Of a stretch of 64,000 bases of DNA, positions 53,346-61,599 are shown in pieces. The stretch's first letter is position 1, and every line of letters starts with the position of its first letter. The notes beneath the pieces were generated by a model. That model saw only the letters and a list, made by a program, of their open reading frames with translations, made no database searches and was not told the origin of the DNA. The position numbers were made by a program, and so were the translations under genes. This DNA comes from Methylobacterium tardum (GTDB taxonomy: Bacteria; Pseudomonadota; Alphaproteobacteria; Rhizobiales; Beijerinckiaceae), in assembly GCF_023546765.1 (NCBI RefSeq), contig NZ_CP097484.1:2636001-2700000 (forward strand), read 5' to 3'.

Positions 53346-53948
53346 GTGAGCCCCGTGAAACGCCTTCTCCTTGCCGCCGTGCTGGCCTTGGCCGCCACGA
53401 CTGCCGTCCGGGCCGAGCCGATTTCGCCCCGGTTCCGCGGCACTATCATCCGGGCTGAGACTGACCGTCTGGAGATCCGGCGGTCCAGCGGCAGCACCCT
53501 GACCCTGCGGATGGGGCCGCGGACCCGGATCTACGCGGTGAACCAGTCGAGCCTGTGGTCGATCAAGCCGGAAAGTTACATCAGCGTGGTCGGTGCGCCC
53601 GGATCGGAGCCTCAGCGCGCCATGGCGGTGACGCTGTACTCGCCGTCCGAGCGGGGCTTCGAGGCGGGAAGCCAACCCTGGGATACCGCGCCCGGCGCGA
53701 GCCTGACGGCCGGCTGGGTGACCGACCTGCAGGTCGGATCGCCCCTGCGGGTGGCGCTGTCCTACACGGGCGGCCGATCCGCCTTCGAAGTCCCGCGCGA
53801 CACGCCGGTCACCCAGCTGTCGCCCGGCGAGAAGGCGCTGCTCGAACCCGGCGCAGCCGTGACCATCTTCGCCCGCTCGGCCCCGGATGGATCGCTCGAC
53901 GCCGGCACGATCGCGGTCGGGCGTCAGGGCGTCGTGCCGGGCCTCTGA
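53346..53948 (+). CDS. secreted hypothetical protein
   Basis: This is a predicted exported protein of 200 residues with a signal peptide (VKRLLLAAVLALAATTAVRA, cut near residue 23) and a beta-rich mature part (FRGTIIRAETDRLEIRRSSG, GPRTRIYAVNQSSLWSIKPE) reminiscent of OB-fold domains such as DUF5666, without firm assignment. Two GTG codons (53346 and 53355) could be starts; AAGGAG (53337-53342) lies 3 or 12 bp before them, so the choice is open. It stands between UspA and the HIT gene. Confidence 0.65.
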   Translation: MSPVKRLLLAAVLALAATTAVRAEPISPRFRGTIIRAETDRLEIRRSSGSTLTLRMGPRTRIYAVNQSSLWSIKPESYISVVGAPGSEPQRAMAVTLYSPSERGFEAGSQPWDTAPGASLTAGWVTDLQVGSPLRVALSYTGGRSAFEVPRDTPVTQLSPGEKALLEPGAAVTIFARSAPDGSLDAGTIAVGRQGVVPGL

Positions 53949-54039
53949 CCGGGCCGGCCCGCCGCCGCGCGTGCGCTGCGTCACCGTTCCGGCGAACGGA
54001 CCGCGCGCCGCGGCCGGAGCTGCGCTACATCGGTCAGCG

Positions 54040-54459
54040 ATGAGCGACTCGGACTTCACCCTCGACCCGCGCCTGGCCGCCGACACCGTCGAGGTCGGCG
54101 ACCTCACCCTGTGCCGCGTGCTGCTGATGGATGACGCCCGGTTTCCGTGGCTGATCCTCGTGCCACGCCGTCCGGATCTCGCCGAGATCACCGATCTTTC
54201 AGAGCCGGACGCGCAGGCGCTCTGGCAGGAGACCCGCATCGCCGTCGGCGTGATGCAGGCCCTGTCCCGGCCCGACAAGGTGAATGTCGGGGCTCTCGGC
54301 AACGTCGTGGCGCAGCTTCACGTTCATGTCGTCGGGCGCTTCCGCTCGGACCCGGCCTGGCCCGGCCCGGTCTGGGGCGTCGGGACCCGCACGCCCTACC
54401 CGCTTCACGCCCGCGCGCAGCTCATCGAGCGCGCCGGCGCCCTGTTCTCCGCGGCCTGA
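54040..54459 (+). CDS. HIT-family protein
   Basis: This protein of 139 residues has the histidine triad fold of nucleotide hydrolases and transferases. The C-terminal motif is AQLHVHVVGRF; the first His of the canonical HxHxH is a Gln (QLHVH), as in many alphaproteobacterial members. WLILVPRRPDLAEITDL and KVNVGALGNVV are further family features. The catalytic His is the second of the two present. Its cognate nucleotide is unknown. NudC starts 9 bp after its stop, so both are likely one transcript. Confidence 0.85.
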   Translation: MSDSDFTLDPRLAADTVEVGDLTLCRVLLMDDARFPWLILVPRRPDLAEITDLSEPDAQALWQETRIAVGVMQALSRPDKVNVGALGNVVAQLHVHVVGRFRSDPAWPGPVWGVGTRTPYPLHARAQLIERAGALFSAA

Positions 54460-54468
54460 ACTCAACGC

Positions 54469-55371
54469 ATGACCGATCCCCGCGCCACCCTCGGCTTCGT
54501 CCGGAACCGTCTCGACCGGCATTCGGCCGAGCAGCCCGAGGAAGCGGTCCCCACCCTCGACGCGCCGGAGGCGCGCCTCGTCCTGCTCTGCGGCGACCGG
54601 CTCGTCCTGCGCGGCGCGACGGCCCTTATCGATCCCGCCGACGCGGCCGGCCTGACCGACGGGATGCGGATCTTCCTGGGGCATCGGGACGGGCAGCCGG
54701 TCTTCGCCGCCGCGGCGCCGGCCGAGGCCGCGGAGCGGTTCGCCGACGACGGGGCCCGCACCCTCGACCTGCGCTCCATCGCCACCGAATCCGCCGTGGA
54801 AGCCGAGGAACTCGGGCTGCTGGCCGTGGCCAAGTCGATGCTCGACTGGCATGCCCGTCACGGCTTCTGTGCCAATTGCGGCACCGCCACCGCGGTGAAG
54901 GCCGGCGGCTTCCGGCGCGAGTGCCCGAACTGCAGCGCCCACCACTTCCCGCGGGTCGACCCGGTGGTGATCATGCTGGTGCGCCGGGGCGACGCCTGCC
55001 TGCTCGGCCGCGGTCCGCACTTCCGGCCGCACATGTATTCCTGTCTCGCGGGCTTCCTGGAGCCCGGCGAGACGATCGAGGATGCGGTCCGCCGCGAGGT
55101 GTTCGAGGAGACGCGGATCCGCGTCGGCGCGGTCACCTACCGGACCTCGCAGCCCTGGCCGTTCCCGTCGTCCCTGATGCTCGGCTGCGCCGCCGAGGCC
55201 CTCGACGGCGCCATCGTCACCGATCCGAACGAACTTGAGGATGCCCGCTGGTTCGATCGCGCCGCCGTCGCCGCGATGCTGGACGGCACCCATCCCGAGG
55301 GCATCCAGGCGCCGCCGCCCATGGCAATTGCCAATTACCTGATGCGCGCCTTCGTGGCCGGCGAGACCTGA
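54469..55371 (+). CDS. nudC: NAD(H) pyrophosphatase NudC
   Basis: NudC (300 residues) hydrolyses NADH or NAD-capped RNA to NMNH and AMP. It has the expected zinc ribbon, with Cys pairs in GFCANCGTATAV and RECPNCSAHHFPR, then the Nudix box GFLEPGETIEDAVRREVFEE (about 205-225), and the NADH-specific motif SQPWPFPSSLM. The N-terminal 120 residues are the usual NudC accessory part. It starts 9 bp after the HIT gene. This is a confident family call; deNADding versus NADH hydrolysis cannot be separated by sequence. Confidence 0.95.
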   Translation: MTDPRATLGFVRNRLDRHSAEQPEEAVPTLDAPEARLVLLCGDRLVLRGATALIDPADAAGLTDGMRIFLGHRDGQPVFAAAAPAEAAERFADDGARTLDLRSIATESAVEAEELGLLAVAKSMLDWHARHGFCANCGTATAVKAGGFRRECPNCSAHHFPRVDPVVIMLVRRGDACLLGRGPHFRPHMYSCLAGFLEPGETIEDAVRREVFEETRIRVGAVTYRTSQPWPFPSSLMLGCAAEALDGAIVTDPNELEDARWFDRAAVAAMLDGTHPEGIQAPPPMAIANYLMRAFVAGET

Positions 55372-55403
55372 GCCCAGCCCCCGATCGAAGGCTTCGGCGC
55401 TGC

Positions 55404-55430
55404 CCTCCTTGCGAGCGGAGCGGGTGGCCT
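55404..55430. repeat. half copy of family A repeat
   Basis: CTCCTTGCGAGCGGAGCGGG between nudC and cysG matches the outer half of the repeats at 34546-34639 and 41533-41624. The rest of the unit is missing. Confidence 0.6.
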
Positions 55431-55445
55431 TCGGCGAGAGCAGGC

Positions 55446-56918
55446 TCAGACCGCCACGCGATTCGGCTCTGCCTGGGCTGGAAGCGCGCCCCGCATCTCG
55501 GAGAAGGCTTCGCCCACCATCAGCAGGGCCGGCCCGTCGAGCCCCGCCGCCTCGACCCTGTCGGCGAGATCGATCGCCGTGCCGCGCAGCGCCGTCTGGT
55601 TCGGGCGCGTCGCGTTGAAGACGAGGAGCGCCGGCGTCGTAGGCGCCAGACCTTCTGCGACCGCGCGGGCGAGCAGCGCCCGCAAGGTACGCTTGGGCAT
55701 GTAGACGACGGTCGTGACGCTGGGATCGGCCAACGCACCCCAGTTCAGATCGTCGGGCAGCGCCCCGCGTCGGTCGTGGCCGGTGACGAACTGGAGGCGG
55801 CGCGCGGCATCGCGGTGGGTCAGCGACACGCCGAGAGCCGCCGCGGCGCCCTGCGCGGCCGAGACACCGGGCACCACCGTCACCGGGATGCCGGCGGCGC
55901 GGCAGGCCTCGATCTCCTCGCCGGCCCGGCCGAAGACCAGCGGGTCGCCGGATTTCAGCCGCACCACCTGCTTGCCGGAGCGGGCGAGCTGCACCATCAG
56001 CGCGTTGATGTCGTCCTGCCGGCAGGACGGGCCGTGGCCGGTCTTGCCCACCAGCATGGTGCGGGCCTCGCGGCGGGCGTAGTCGAGGATCTCGGGGGCG
56101 ACGAGGTCGTCGTACAGGATCATGTCGGCGTTGCGCAGCGCCCGCAGCGCCTTGAGGGTCAGCAGCTCCGCGTCACCTGGGCCGGCACCGACCAGGGTCA
56201 CCGCCCCGCCCTTCGGGGCAGCCTCGGTCTCGCCGAGCAGCTCGGCGAGGTCGGTTTCGGTCGGCCTCCGGTCGGGTTCCGCGAAGGCGCGGTCGGTGAA
56301 GCGCTCCCAGAAGGCCCGGCGCTCGGCGAACCCGTGGAAACGCGCGGTGACGCCGTCCCGCCAGTCGCGGGCGGCTCCCATCCAGCGGGCGAACCCGCGA
56401 GGCAGCATCGCCTCGATCCGGGCGCGCACGGTCTGGCCGAAGACCGGGGCGGCGCCCTCCGTCGAGATGCCGACCACCAGCGGTGACCGGTTGACGATGG
56501 CGCCGAACTTCACGTCGCAGAGATGCGGCCGGTCGACTGCGTTGACGATGGCCCCGGCCCCGCGCGCCGCCGCCACGAAGGCGACGCACTCGGCCTCGTC
56601 CTCCATGGCACCGATGCAGAAGGCCGCACCCCAGAGGTCGTCGGGGCTCCAGGTGCGCTCGTGCAGCACCACCTGCCCGTCGGCGATCTCGCCCGGCACG
56701 GCGCGCAGCTCCTCGCTGGGCTCGGGGGCGTAGACGTCGACATGGGCCCCGGCCGCGGCCAGCACCTTCACCTTCCAGGGCGCGCCGCCGGAGGAGCCGG
56801 CCAGCACCACCCGCTTGCCGCGCAGGGGCACGAAGACGGGCAGCACCGCCAGCGGCTCCAGGCCAGCAGCCTTGGTCTCGCGGGGCGCGCGGGCGGCGCG
56901 CAGGGAAGTCTCGGTCAC
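55446..56918 (-). CDS. cysG: siroheme synthase CysG (SUMT plus dehydrogenase/ferrochelatase)
   Basis: This 490-residue fusion makes siroheme, the cofactor of NirA. The N-terminal half (about 25-230) is the CysG dehydrogenase/chelatase with VVLAGSSGGAPWKVK as the NAD loop and NRSPLVVGISTEGAAPV. The C-terminal half (about 240-480) is uroporphyrinogen III methyltransferase: VTLVGAGPGDAELLTLKALR, YDDLVAPEILDYARREA, RLKSGDPLVFGRAGEE and GVSAAQGAAAALGVSLTHRD. The start is a GTG at 56918. It is the last gene of the nitrate operon on this strand; a palindromic repeat fills the 203 bp between it and nasA. Confidence 0.95.
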   Translation of the reverse strand: MTETSLRAARAPRETKAAGLEPLAVLPVFVPLRGKRVVLAGSSGGAPWKVKVLAAAGAHVDVYAPEPSEELRAVPGEIADGQVVLHERTWSPDDLWGAAFCIGAMEDEAECVAFVAAARGAGAIVNAVDRPHLCDVKFGAIVNRSPLVVGISTEGAAPVFGQTVRARIEAMLPRGFARWMGAARDWRDGVTARFHGFAERRAFWERFTDRAFAEPDRRPTETDLAELLGETEAAPKGGAVTLVGAGPGDAELLTLKALRALRNADMILYDDLVAPEILDYARREARTMLVGKTGHGPSCRQDDINALMVQLARSGKQVVRLKSGDPLVFGRAGEEIEACRAAGIPVTVVPGVSAAQGAAAALGVSLTHRDAARRLQFVTGHDRRGALPDDLNWGALADPSVTTVVYMPKRTLRALLARAVAEGLAPTTPALLVFNATRPNQTALRGTAIDLADRVEAAGLDGPALLMVGEAFSEMRGALPAQAEPNRVAV

Positions 56919-56958
56919 GGGCCTGTCCTGAATCGTCCTCGGTCGGTCCGGCCCGTCC

Positions 56959-57077
56959 GTCCCCTCATCCTGAGGTGCTGCGCAGCAGCCTCGAAGGAGG
57001 GCTCCAGGGATCGCGCGGCCGGCTGGAGGGCTCCTTCAAGGCCCGCCGACGCGGGCACCTCGGGATGAGGGGATCGG
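56959..57077. repeat. palindromic repeat, family C
   Basis: CCCCTCATCCTGAGGTGCTG at one end and GCACCTCGGGATGAGGGG at the other can pair, enclosing a second inverted pair (AGGAGGGCTCC and GGAGGGCTCCTT). The unit of about 115 bp lies between nasA and cysG and would form a long hairpin in the mRNA, possibly limiting cysG expression. Confidence 0.75.
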
Positions 57078-57121
57078 ATGGGAGCACCCGGTCCGTCCTC
57101 TCCGGCGAGTGTATCAGAAAA

Positions 57122-59818
57122 TCACGCGGCGCGGGCGGTCTGCCCGACCAGCATCTTGCGGATCTCAGGGATGCAGGAGCCGCAATTCGTGCCGGCCTTG
57201 CAGGCCGCGCCCACGGCCTCCACGGAGCCGGCGCCCCCGGCGATGGTCGCGGCGATCACGTCGGCGCCGACGCCGTGGCAGGCGCAGACCACCGGCCCCG
57301 CCGAGGCCGTCGCCGCGCGGCCCGAGAGCAGCGCCCGTCGCGCCGCGGCCTCCGGCTCCTCGGCGGCGAACAGCGCTTTCGCCGCCTCCCAGTCGGGCTG
57401 CGCCTCCGCGGGGCCGTAGGCGAGACAGGCGACGAGCCGGGAGCCGTCGTAGACGGCGCAACGGTAGCGGTCCCGGGCGTGATCGGCATACTCGGCCAGA
57501 TCGCCGCCCGGGAGCGCGCCGCTCTGGATCAATCCACGGATCATCAGCGCGACGGCACGGGAGCTCGCCTCGGTGGCGAATTGCAGGCCCCAGCCGCCCG
57601 TGACCGCCGCCCGCGCCCACCACCAGCCGTCGGGCAGCGCCATCTGCTGCCGCGACAGGAGGAAGCCCCTGGCCCGGTAGGCCACCGGCGCGATGGCGAC
57701 CGGGGTCGCCTTCAGCTCGGGTTGGCCGGACACCGGGTCCGGCACGCCGCGCACCAGCGCGCCGACCCGAGCCTGCGACGCGAAGGCGCCACCCCAGTGC
57801 ATCGGCATGAACAGGCTGCCCGGCACCACCGTGTCGGTGACCATCACCTCCAGCTCGGCTTCGCCGTGCTCGGTGGTCAGACGGGCGATCCCGCCATCCG
57901 TGAGCCCTTGGATCGCCGCGTCGTCCGGATGCACCTCGACGAACGGGACGGCCCGGTGCGCCGACAGGCGCTGGCTCTTCCCGGTGCGGGTCATCGTGTG
58001 CCAGTGGTCGCGCACCCGACCGGTGTTCAGCACGAACGGGAACGCCTCCGAGACCGCCTGGGCGAGGCCCGGCGGCTGCACGGCCACGAAGCGGGCGCGC
58101 CGGTCGAAGGTGTAGAACCGGCCGTCGCCGAACAGGCGCGCCTTGCCCTGCGGCGCGCCCCGGAAGCCGGAGCGCTTCGGGATCGGCCATTGCACCGGCA
58201 GGGTCGCGTCGTAGGCGGCATCGCCGATGTCCGCGAGTGCGCCGAGGTCGAAGTCGCGGGTGCCGTTGTTCTCGTAGGCCGAGAGCCCGGCATGCTCCCG
58301 GAAGATCGCTGCGGCGGAATCGAACGCGAAGGCCCGGCCGTGGCCGAGGCGCCGGCCGACATCGGCCAGCACCGCCCAGTCGGGCCGCGCCTCGCCGGGG
58401 CTCTTCAGGAAGCGGCGCTGGCGCGAGATCCGGCGCTCGGAGTTGGTGACGGTGCCGTCCTTCTCGCCCCAGGCCTGGGCAGGCAGCAGCACGGTGGTCC
58501 TGGCCCGGCCCCTTGCGGTGTCGGAATCCGACACCGCCTCGGACACCACGTAGAGATCGAGGCCGGCGAGCGACTCGCGGATCGTATCAGCCCGCGGCAT
58601 CGAGACCAGCGGGTTGGTGCCCATCACCCAGAGGGCCTTGATCTTGCCCCGGGCGATCGCCTCGTAGAGCGCCACCGCCTTCATGCCCTCGCCGGTGATG
58701 ATCCGCGGGGCGCCCCAGTAGCGGCGCACCCGGTCCACCTCCTCGGGGGTGAAATGCATGTGGGCGGCCAGCATGTTGGCCAGTCCCCCGACCTCGCGCC
58801 CGCCCATGGCGTTGGGCTGGCCGGTCAGGGAGAACGGTCCCATCCCGGTCTCGCCGATGCGGCCGGTGATCAGGTGGCAGTTGATGATGCTGTTGCCCTT
58901 GTCGGTGCCCTGCGCCGACTGGTTCACCCCCTGCGAGAAGGCCGTGACAACCCGGCGCGTGCCGGCGAACAGGGCGTAGAAGGCCGCGATGTCGGCCTCC
59001 GGCACGCCGGTGACCGCGGCGACCGCCGCGAGATCCGGCGCGATCTGGCGGGCGCGGTCGAGGGCGCCGTCGAGGCCGGCCGTGTGGGCGTCCACGAAGG
59101 CGCGATCGCGGAAGCCGTTGTCGGACAGGTAGACGAGGAGGCCGGAGAAGAGGGCGGTGTCGGTGCCCGGCCGGATGCCGAGGAACAGGTCGGATTCCTG
59201 GGCGGTCTGTGTCCGGCGCGGGTCGATGACTACGAACTTGGTGCCGCGGCGCTCCTTGGCGTCGGCCATGCGGCGGAACAGGATCGGGTGGCACCAGGCC
59301 GTGTTCGAGCCGACCAGCACGATCAGATCGGCCTCGTCGAGATCCTCGTAGCAGCCCGGGACCGTGTCGGAGCCGAAGGCCCGGCGGTGGGCCGCGACCG
59401 CGCTCGACATGCACAGCCGCGAATTGGTGTCCACGTGCGGCGTGCCGATGAAGCCCTTCGCGAGCTTGTTGGCGACGTAGTAATCCTCGGTGAGGAGCTG
59501 GCCCGAGAGGTAGAAGGCGATCGCGTCCGGCCCGTGCTCGTCCGCCACCGCGCGGAGCTTGCCCGCGACCGTGTCGAGCGCCGCCTCCCACGAGACCTGG
59601 GCGCCGTCGACCTGCGGGTGGAGCAGGCGGTTCTCCAGCGACAGGGTCTCGCCCAAAGCCGAACCCTTCGAGCACAGGCGGCCGAAATTGGCCGGGTGCT
59701 CGGTGTCGCCCGCGATCGCGGCGCCGCCCTGCCCGTCCGGGGTCGCGAGCACGCCGCATCCGACCCCGCAATAGGGGCAGGTGGTCCGCACCGTCGGCGC
59801 CGCCACTGGCTGGGTCAT
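57122..59818 (-). CDS. nasA: assimilatory nitrate reductase catalytic subunit NasA
   Basis: NasA (898 residues) reduces nitrate to nitrite in the cytoplasm with bis-MGD molybdenum and Fe-S clusters. The N-terminal [4Fe-4S] site is TCPYCGVGCGVLATP with a fourth Cys in GRLCSKGSALG. MGD-binding stretches follow (SSAVAAHRRAFGSD, GTNPLVSMPRA, NTGRVRDHWHTMTRTG). The C-terminus carries an extra BFD-like [2Fe-2S] domain, VVCACHGVGADVI and CKAGTNCGSCIPEIRKM, as in NasA of other proteobacteria. The ATG at 59818 is followed by MTQPVAAPT; a long open reading upstream is non-coding. Electron donors are the flavoproteins of the operon. Confidence 0.95.
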   Translation of the reverse strand: MTQPVAAPTVRTTCPYCGVGCGVLATPDGQGGAAIAGDTEHPANFGRLCSKGSALGETLSLENRLLHPQVDGAQVSWEAALDTVAGKLRAVADEHGPDAIAFYLSGQLLTEDYYVANKLAKGFIGTPHVDTNSRLCMSSAVAAHRRAFGSDTVPGCYEDLDEADLIVLVGSNTAWCHPILFRRMADAKERRGTKFVVIDPRRTQTAQESDLFLGIRPGTDTALFSGLLVYLSDNGFRDRAFVDAHTAGLDGALDRARQIAPDLAAVAAVTGVPEADIAAFYALFAGTRRVVTAFSQGVNQSAQGTDKGNSIINCHLITGRIGETGMGPFSLTGQPNAMGGREVGGLANMLAAHMHFTPEEVDRVRRYWGAPRIITGEGMKAVALYEAIARGKIKALWVMGTNPLVSMPRADTIRESLAGLDLYVVSEAVSDSDTARGRARTTVLLPAQAWGEKDGTVTNSERRISRQRRFLKSPGEARPDWAVLADVGRRLGHGRAFAFDSAAAIFREHAGLSAYENNGTRDFDLGALADIGDAAYDATLPVQWPIPKRSGFRGAPQGKARLFGDGRFYTFDRRARFVAVQPPGLAQAVSEAFPFVLNTGRVRDHWHTMTRTGKSQRLSAHRAVPFVEVHPDDAAIQGLTDGGIARLTTEHGEAELEVMVTDTVVPGSLFMPMHWGGAFASQARVGALVRGVPDPVSGQPELKATPVAIAPVAYRARGFLLSRQQMALPDGWWWARAAVTGGWGLQFATEASSRAVALMIRGLIQSGALPGGDLAEYADHARDRYRCAVYDGSRLVACLAYGPAEAQPDWEAAKALFAAEEPEAAARRALLSGRAATASAGPVVCACHGVGADVIAATIAGGAGSVEAVGAACKAGTNCGSCIPEIRKMLVGQTARAA

Positions 59819-59872
59819 GGCTGGATCCTCGCAGGGTCGTCCTGGGCGGGAGCAAGCTTCGCGCCGCCGTTC

Positions 59873-59990
59873 CCCTCCTCCTCGTGGGGAGGGGTTAGGG
59901 GTGGGGGTGGTGCAGAAGGCACCGCCCGAGCCCCATCCTGCGCCACCCCCACCTCCGGCTCCTCCCCACAAGGGGGAGGAGAGCAAGTTC
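59873..59990. repeat. inverted repeat between flavoprotein and nasA genes, family D
   Basis: CCCCTCCTCCTCGTGGGGAG near 59875 pairs with CTCCTCCCCACAAGGGGGAG near 59965, with GGGTGGGGGTGG and CCACCCCCACC pairing inside. The arms make a hairpin of over 40 bp in the 176-bp gap before nasA. It is a mobile-palindrome-like unit of the kind scattered in this genome. Confidence 0.75.
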
Positions 59991-59994
59991 CGGT

Positions 59995-61599
59995 TCAGTA
60001 CACGTCGGCCTGATACCGCCCGGCCTTCTTGAGCGCGGCGAGATACGCCACCGCATCCTCGGGGCTCTTGCCACCGAACTGCGCCGCCACGTCGATGATC
60101 GCCCGCTCGACGTCCTTGGCCATGCGCTTGGCATCGCCGCAGACGTAGAAATGCGCGCCGCCCTCGAGCCACTTCCACAGCTCGGCGCCGTTCTCGCGCA
60201 TCCGGTCCTGGACGTAGGTCTTCTCCGTCCCGTCCCGCGACCAGGCCAGTGACAGGCGGGTCAGCACCTTGTCGTCCTTCAGCTTGTTGAGCTCGTCCTT
60301 GTAGAAGAAGTCGCTGGCCTGACGCTGGTGGCCGTAGAACAGCCAGTTGCGGCCGGGCGCCTGCGTGGCAGCGCGCTCGCGCAGGAAGGCCCGGAACGGC
60401 GCGATGCCGGTGCCGGGGCCGCACATGATCACGTCCTTCGACAGGTCGGCCGGCAGCCCGAAGCCGTGCGCCTTCTGGAGATAGACCTTCACCTTGGTCT
60501 GCTCCGGCAGGCGCTCGCCCAGGTGGGTGGAGGCGACGCCCAGCCGCAGCCGCGAGCGGTGATTGTAGCGCACCGCGTCCACGGTCAGCGACACGCGGCC
60601 GACATCCATCTTCGGCGAGGACGAGATCGAGTAGAGCCGCGGCTGCAGCTCGTCGAGGGCCTCGAGGAAGACCTCGGCGTCGGGCCGCGCGCCCGGGAAC
60701 TTGTGCAGCGCGCCGAGCACATCGAGATAGGCGGCGTCGCCGTCCGGATCCTCGCCGGAGGCGAGCGCCTGAGCCTTCTTGCGCGCCGCGCCCGAGGTGA
60801 GCAGCGACAGGAGCTGGTAGAGGTTGTCGGGCGCCGCGCCCAATGCGTAGTTGATCAGCAGGTGCTCGCGCAGGGTTTTTTCCCCGATCACCCGCTCGGG
60901 GCGGGCGCCGAGCTCCGCGATCACCGCGTCCACCAGCGCCGGGGCGTTGGCGGGGAACAGGCCGAGGGAGTCGCCGACCTCGTACTGGATCGGCGTGCCG
61001 TCCAGCCCGATCTCGATATGCCACGTCTCCTTCTCGCCGCCCGGATCGTTGAGGCGGCGGCGGGACAGGAACAGCGCCTCGACCGGGTTCTCGCGGCAAT
61101 AGCCGAGCGGGCCCAGATCGGCCGCCGCCTTCGGGGCGTCGTCGTGCGCCTTCGGGGCAGCCGGGGCGCCTCCGGCGGCGCCGAACTCCTCGTCCAGCTT
61201 CTTGAGCATGCGCAGGGTCTCTTTGCCGCCGGGCTGGCAAAGGTTCAGGCGCGCCTCGTTCTTCAGGAAGATCGCGTTGGCGTAGTCGGCGCAATTGTAG
61301 CCGCACTGGCCGCAATCCTGTTGGGCCATGGCGGCCATCAGCTTCTGCGGCTCGGGCCGGTCCTTGGCCATCTCCATCCGGTCGCCGATCGGCACGGAGG
61401 GGTCGTGCCAGGGCGCATCGTCGTTGTCGGCGAGCTTCGGGCCGGTCGCCGGCGCGTCACCCGGCGCCAGCGCGGTGGCGCCCGAGACCGCAGGGCCCAG
61501 GAGGGCCGCGAAGTAGCCCGAGAGCCAGGCGCGCTGGTCCTCGTTGAAGGGCGCGGTCTCGGGGATCAGGACAAGGGAGGGCGAGACGTGCTGGGTCAT
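59995..61599 (-). CDS. Fe-S flavoprotein reductase (CysJ-like FNR module with N-terminal 4Fe-4S domain)
   Basis: This protein of 534 residues is annotated in relatives as sulfite reductase flavoprotein subunit. It differs from CysJ in lacking a flavodoxin domain; instead it has a [4Fe-4S] motif with Cys96, Cys99, Cys103 and Cys121 (QDCGQCGYNCADYA, LNLCQPGG). An FAD domain (about 165-390, RLYSISSSP) and an NADPH domain follow (CGPGTGIAPFRAFLRE, HFYVCGDAKRMAKDV, ending YQADVY with the terminal aromatic). It probably passes electrons from NADPH to NirA or NasA. Its ATG overlaps the nirA stop (ATGA). Confidence 0.9.
   Translation of the reverse strand: MTQHVSPSLVLIPETAPFNEDQRAWLSGYFAALLGPAVSGATALAPGDAPATGPKLADNDDAPWHDPSVPIGDRMEMAKDRPEPQKLMAAMAQQDCGQCGYNCADYANAIFLKNEARLNLCQPGGKETLRMLKKLDEEFGAAGGAPAAPKAHDDAPKAAADLGPLGYCRENPVEALFLSRRRLNDPGGEKETWHIEIGLDGTPIQYEVGDSLGLFPANAPALVDAVIAELGARPERVIGEKTLREHLLINYALGAAPDNLYQLLSLLTSGAARKKAQALASGEDPDGDAAYLDVLGALHKFPGARPDAEVFLEALDELQPRLYSISSSPKMDVGRVSLTVDAVRYNHRSRLRLGVASTHLGERLPEQTKVKVYLQKAHGFGLPADLSKDVIMCGPGTGIAPFRAFLRERAATQAPGRNWLFYGHQRQASDFFYKDELNKLKDDKVLTRLSLAWSRDGTEKTYVQDRMRENGAELWKWLEGGAHFYVCGDAKRMAKDVERAIIDVAAQFGGKSPEDAVAYLAALKKAGRYQADVY

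Noticed and set aside
56975..60013. A 1012-codon open frame on the plus strand opposite nasA
   Set aside because: It is the mirror of nasA in high-GC DNA: His/Arg/Gly/Ala-rich with no domain, while the minus strand gives perfect NasA motifs.
57122..61315. A 1397-codon minus-strand frame that would fuse nasA to upstream sequence
   Set aside because: The first 500 codons are an Arg/Ala/Gly-rich shadow of the flavoprotein gene and cross a hairpin repeat; the real NasA start is the ATG at 59818.
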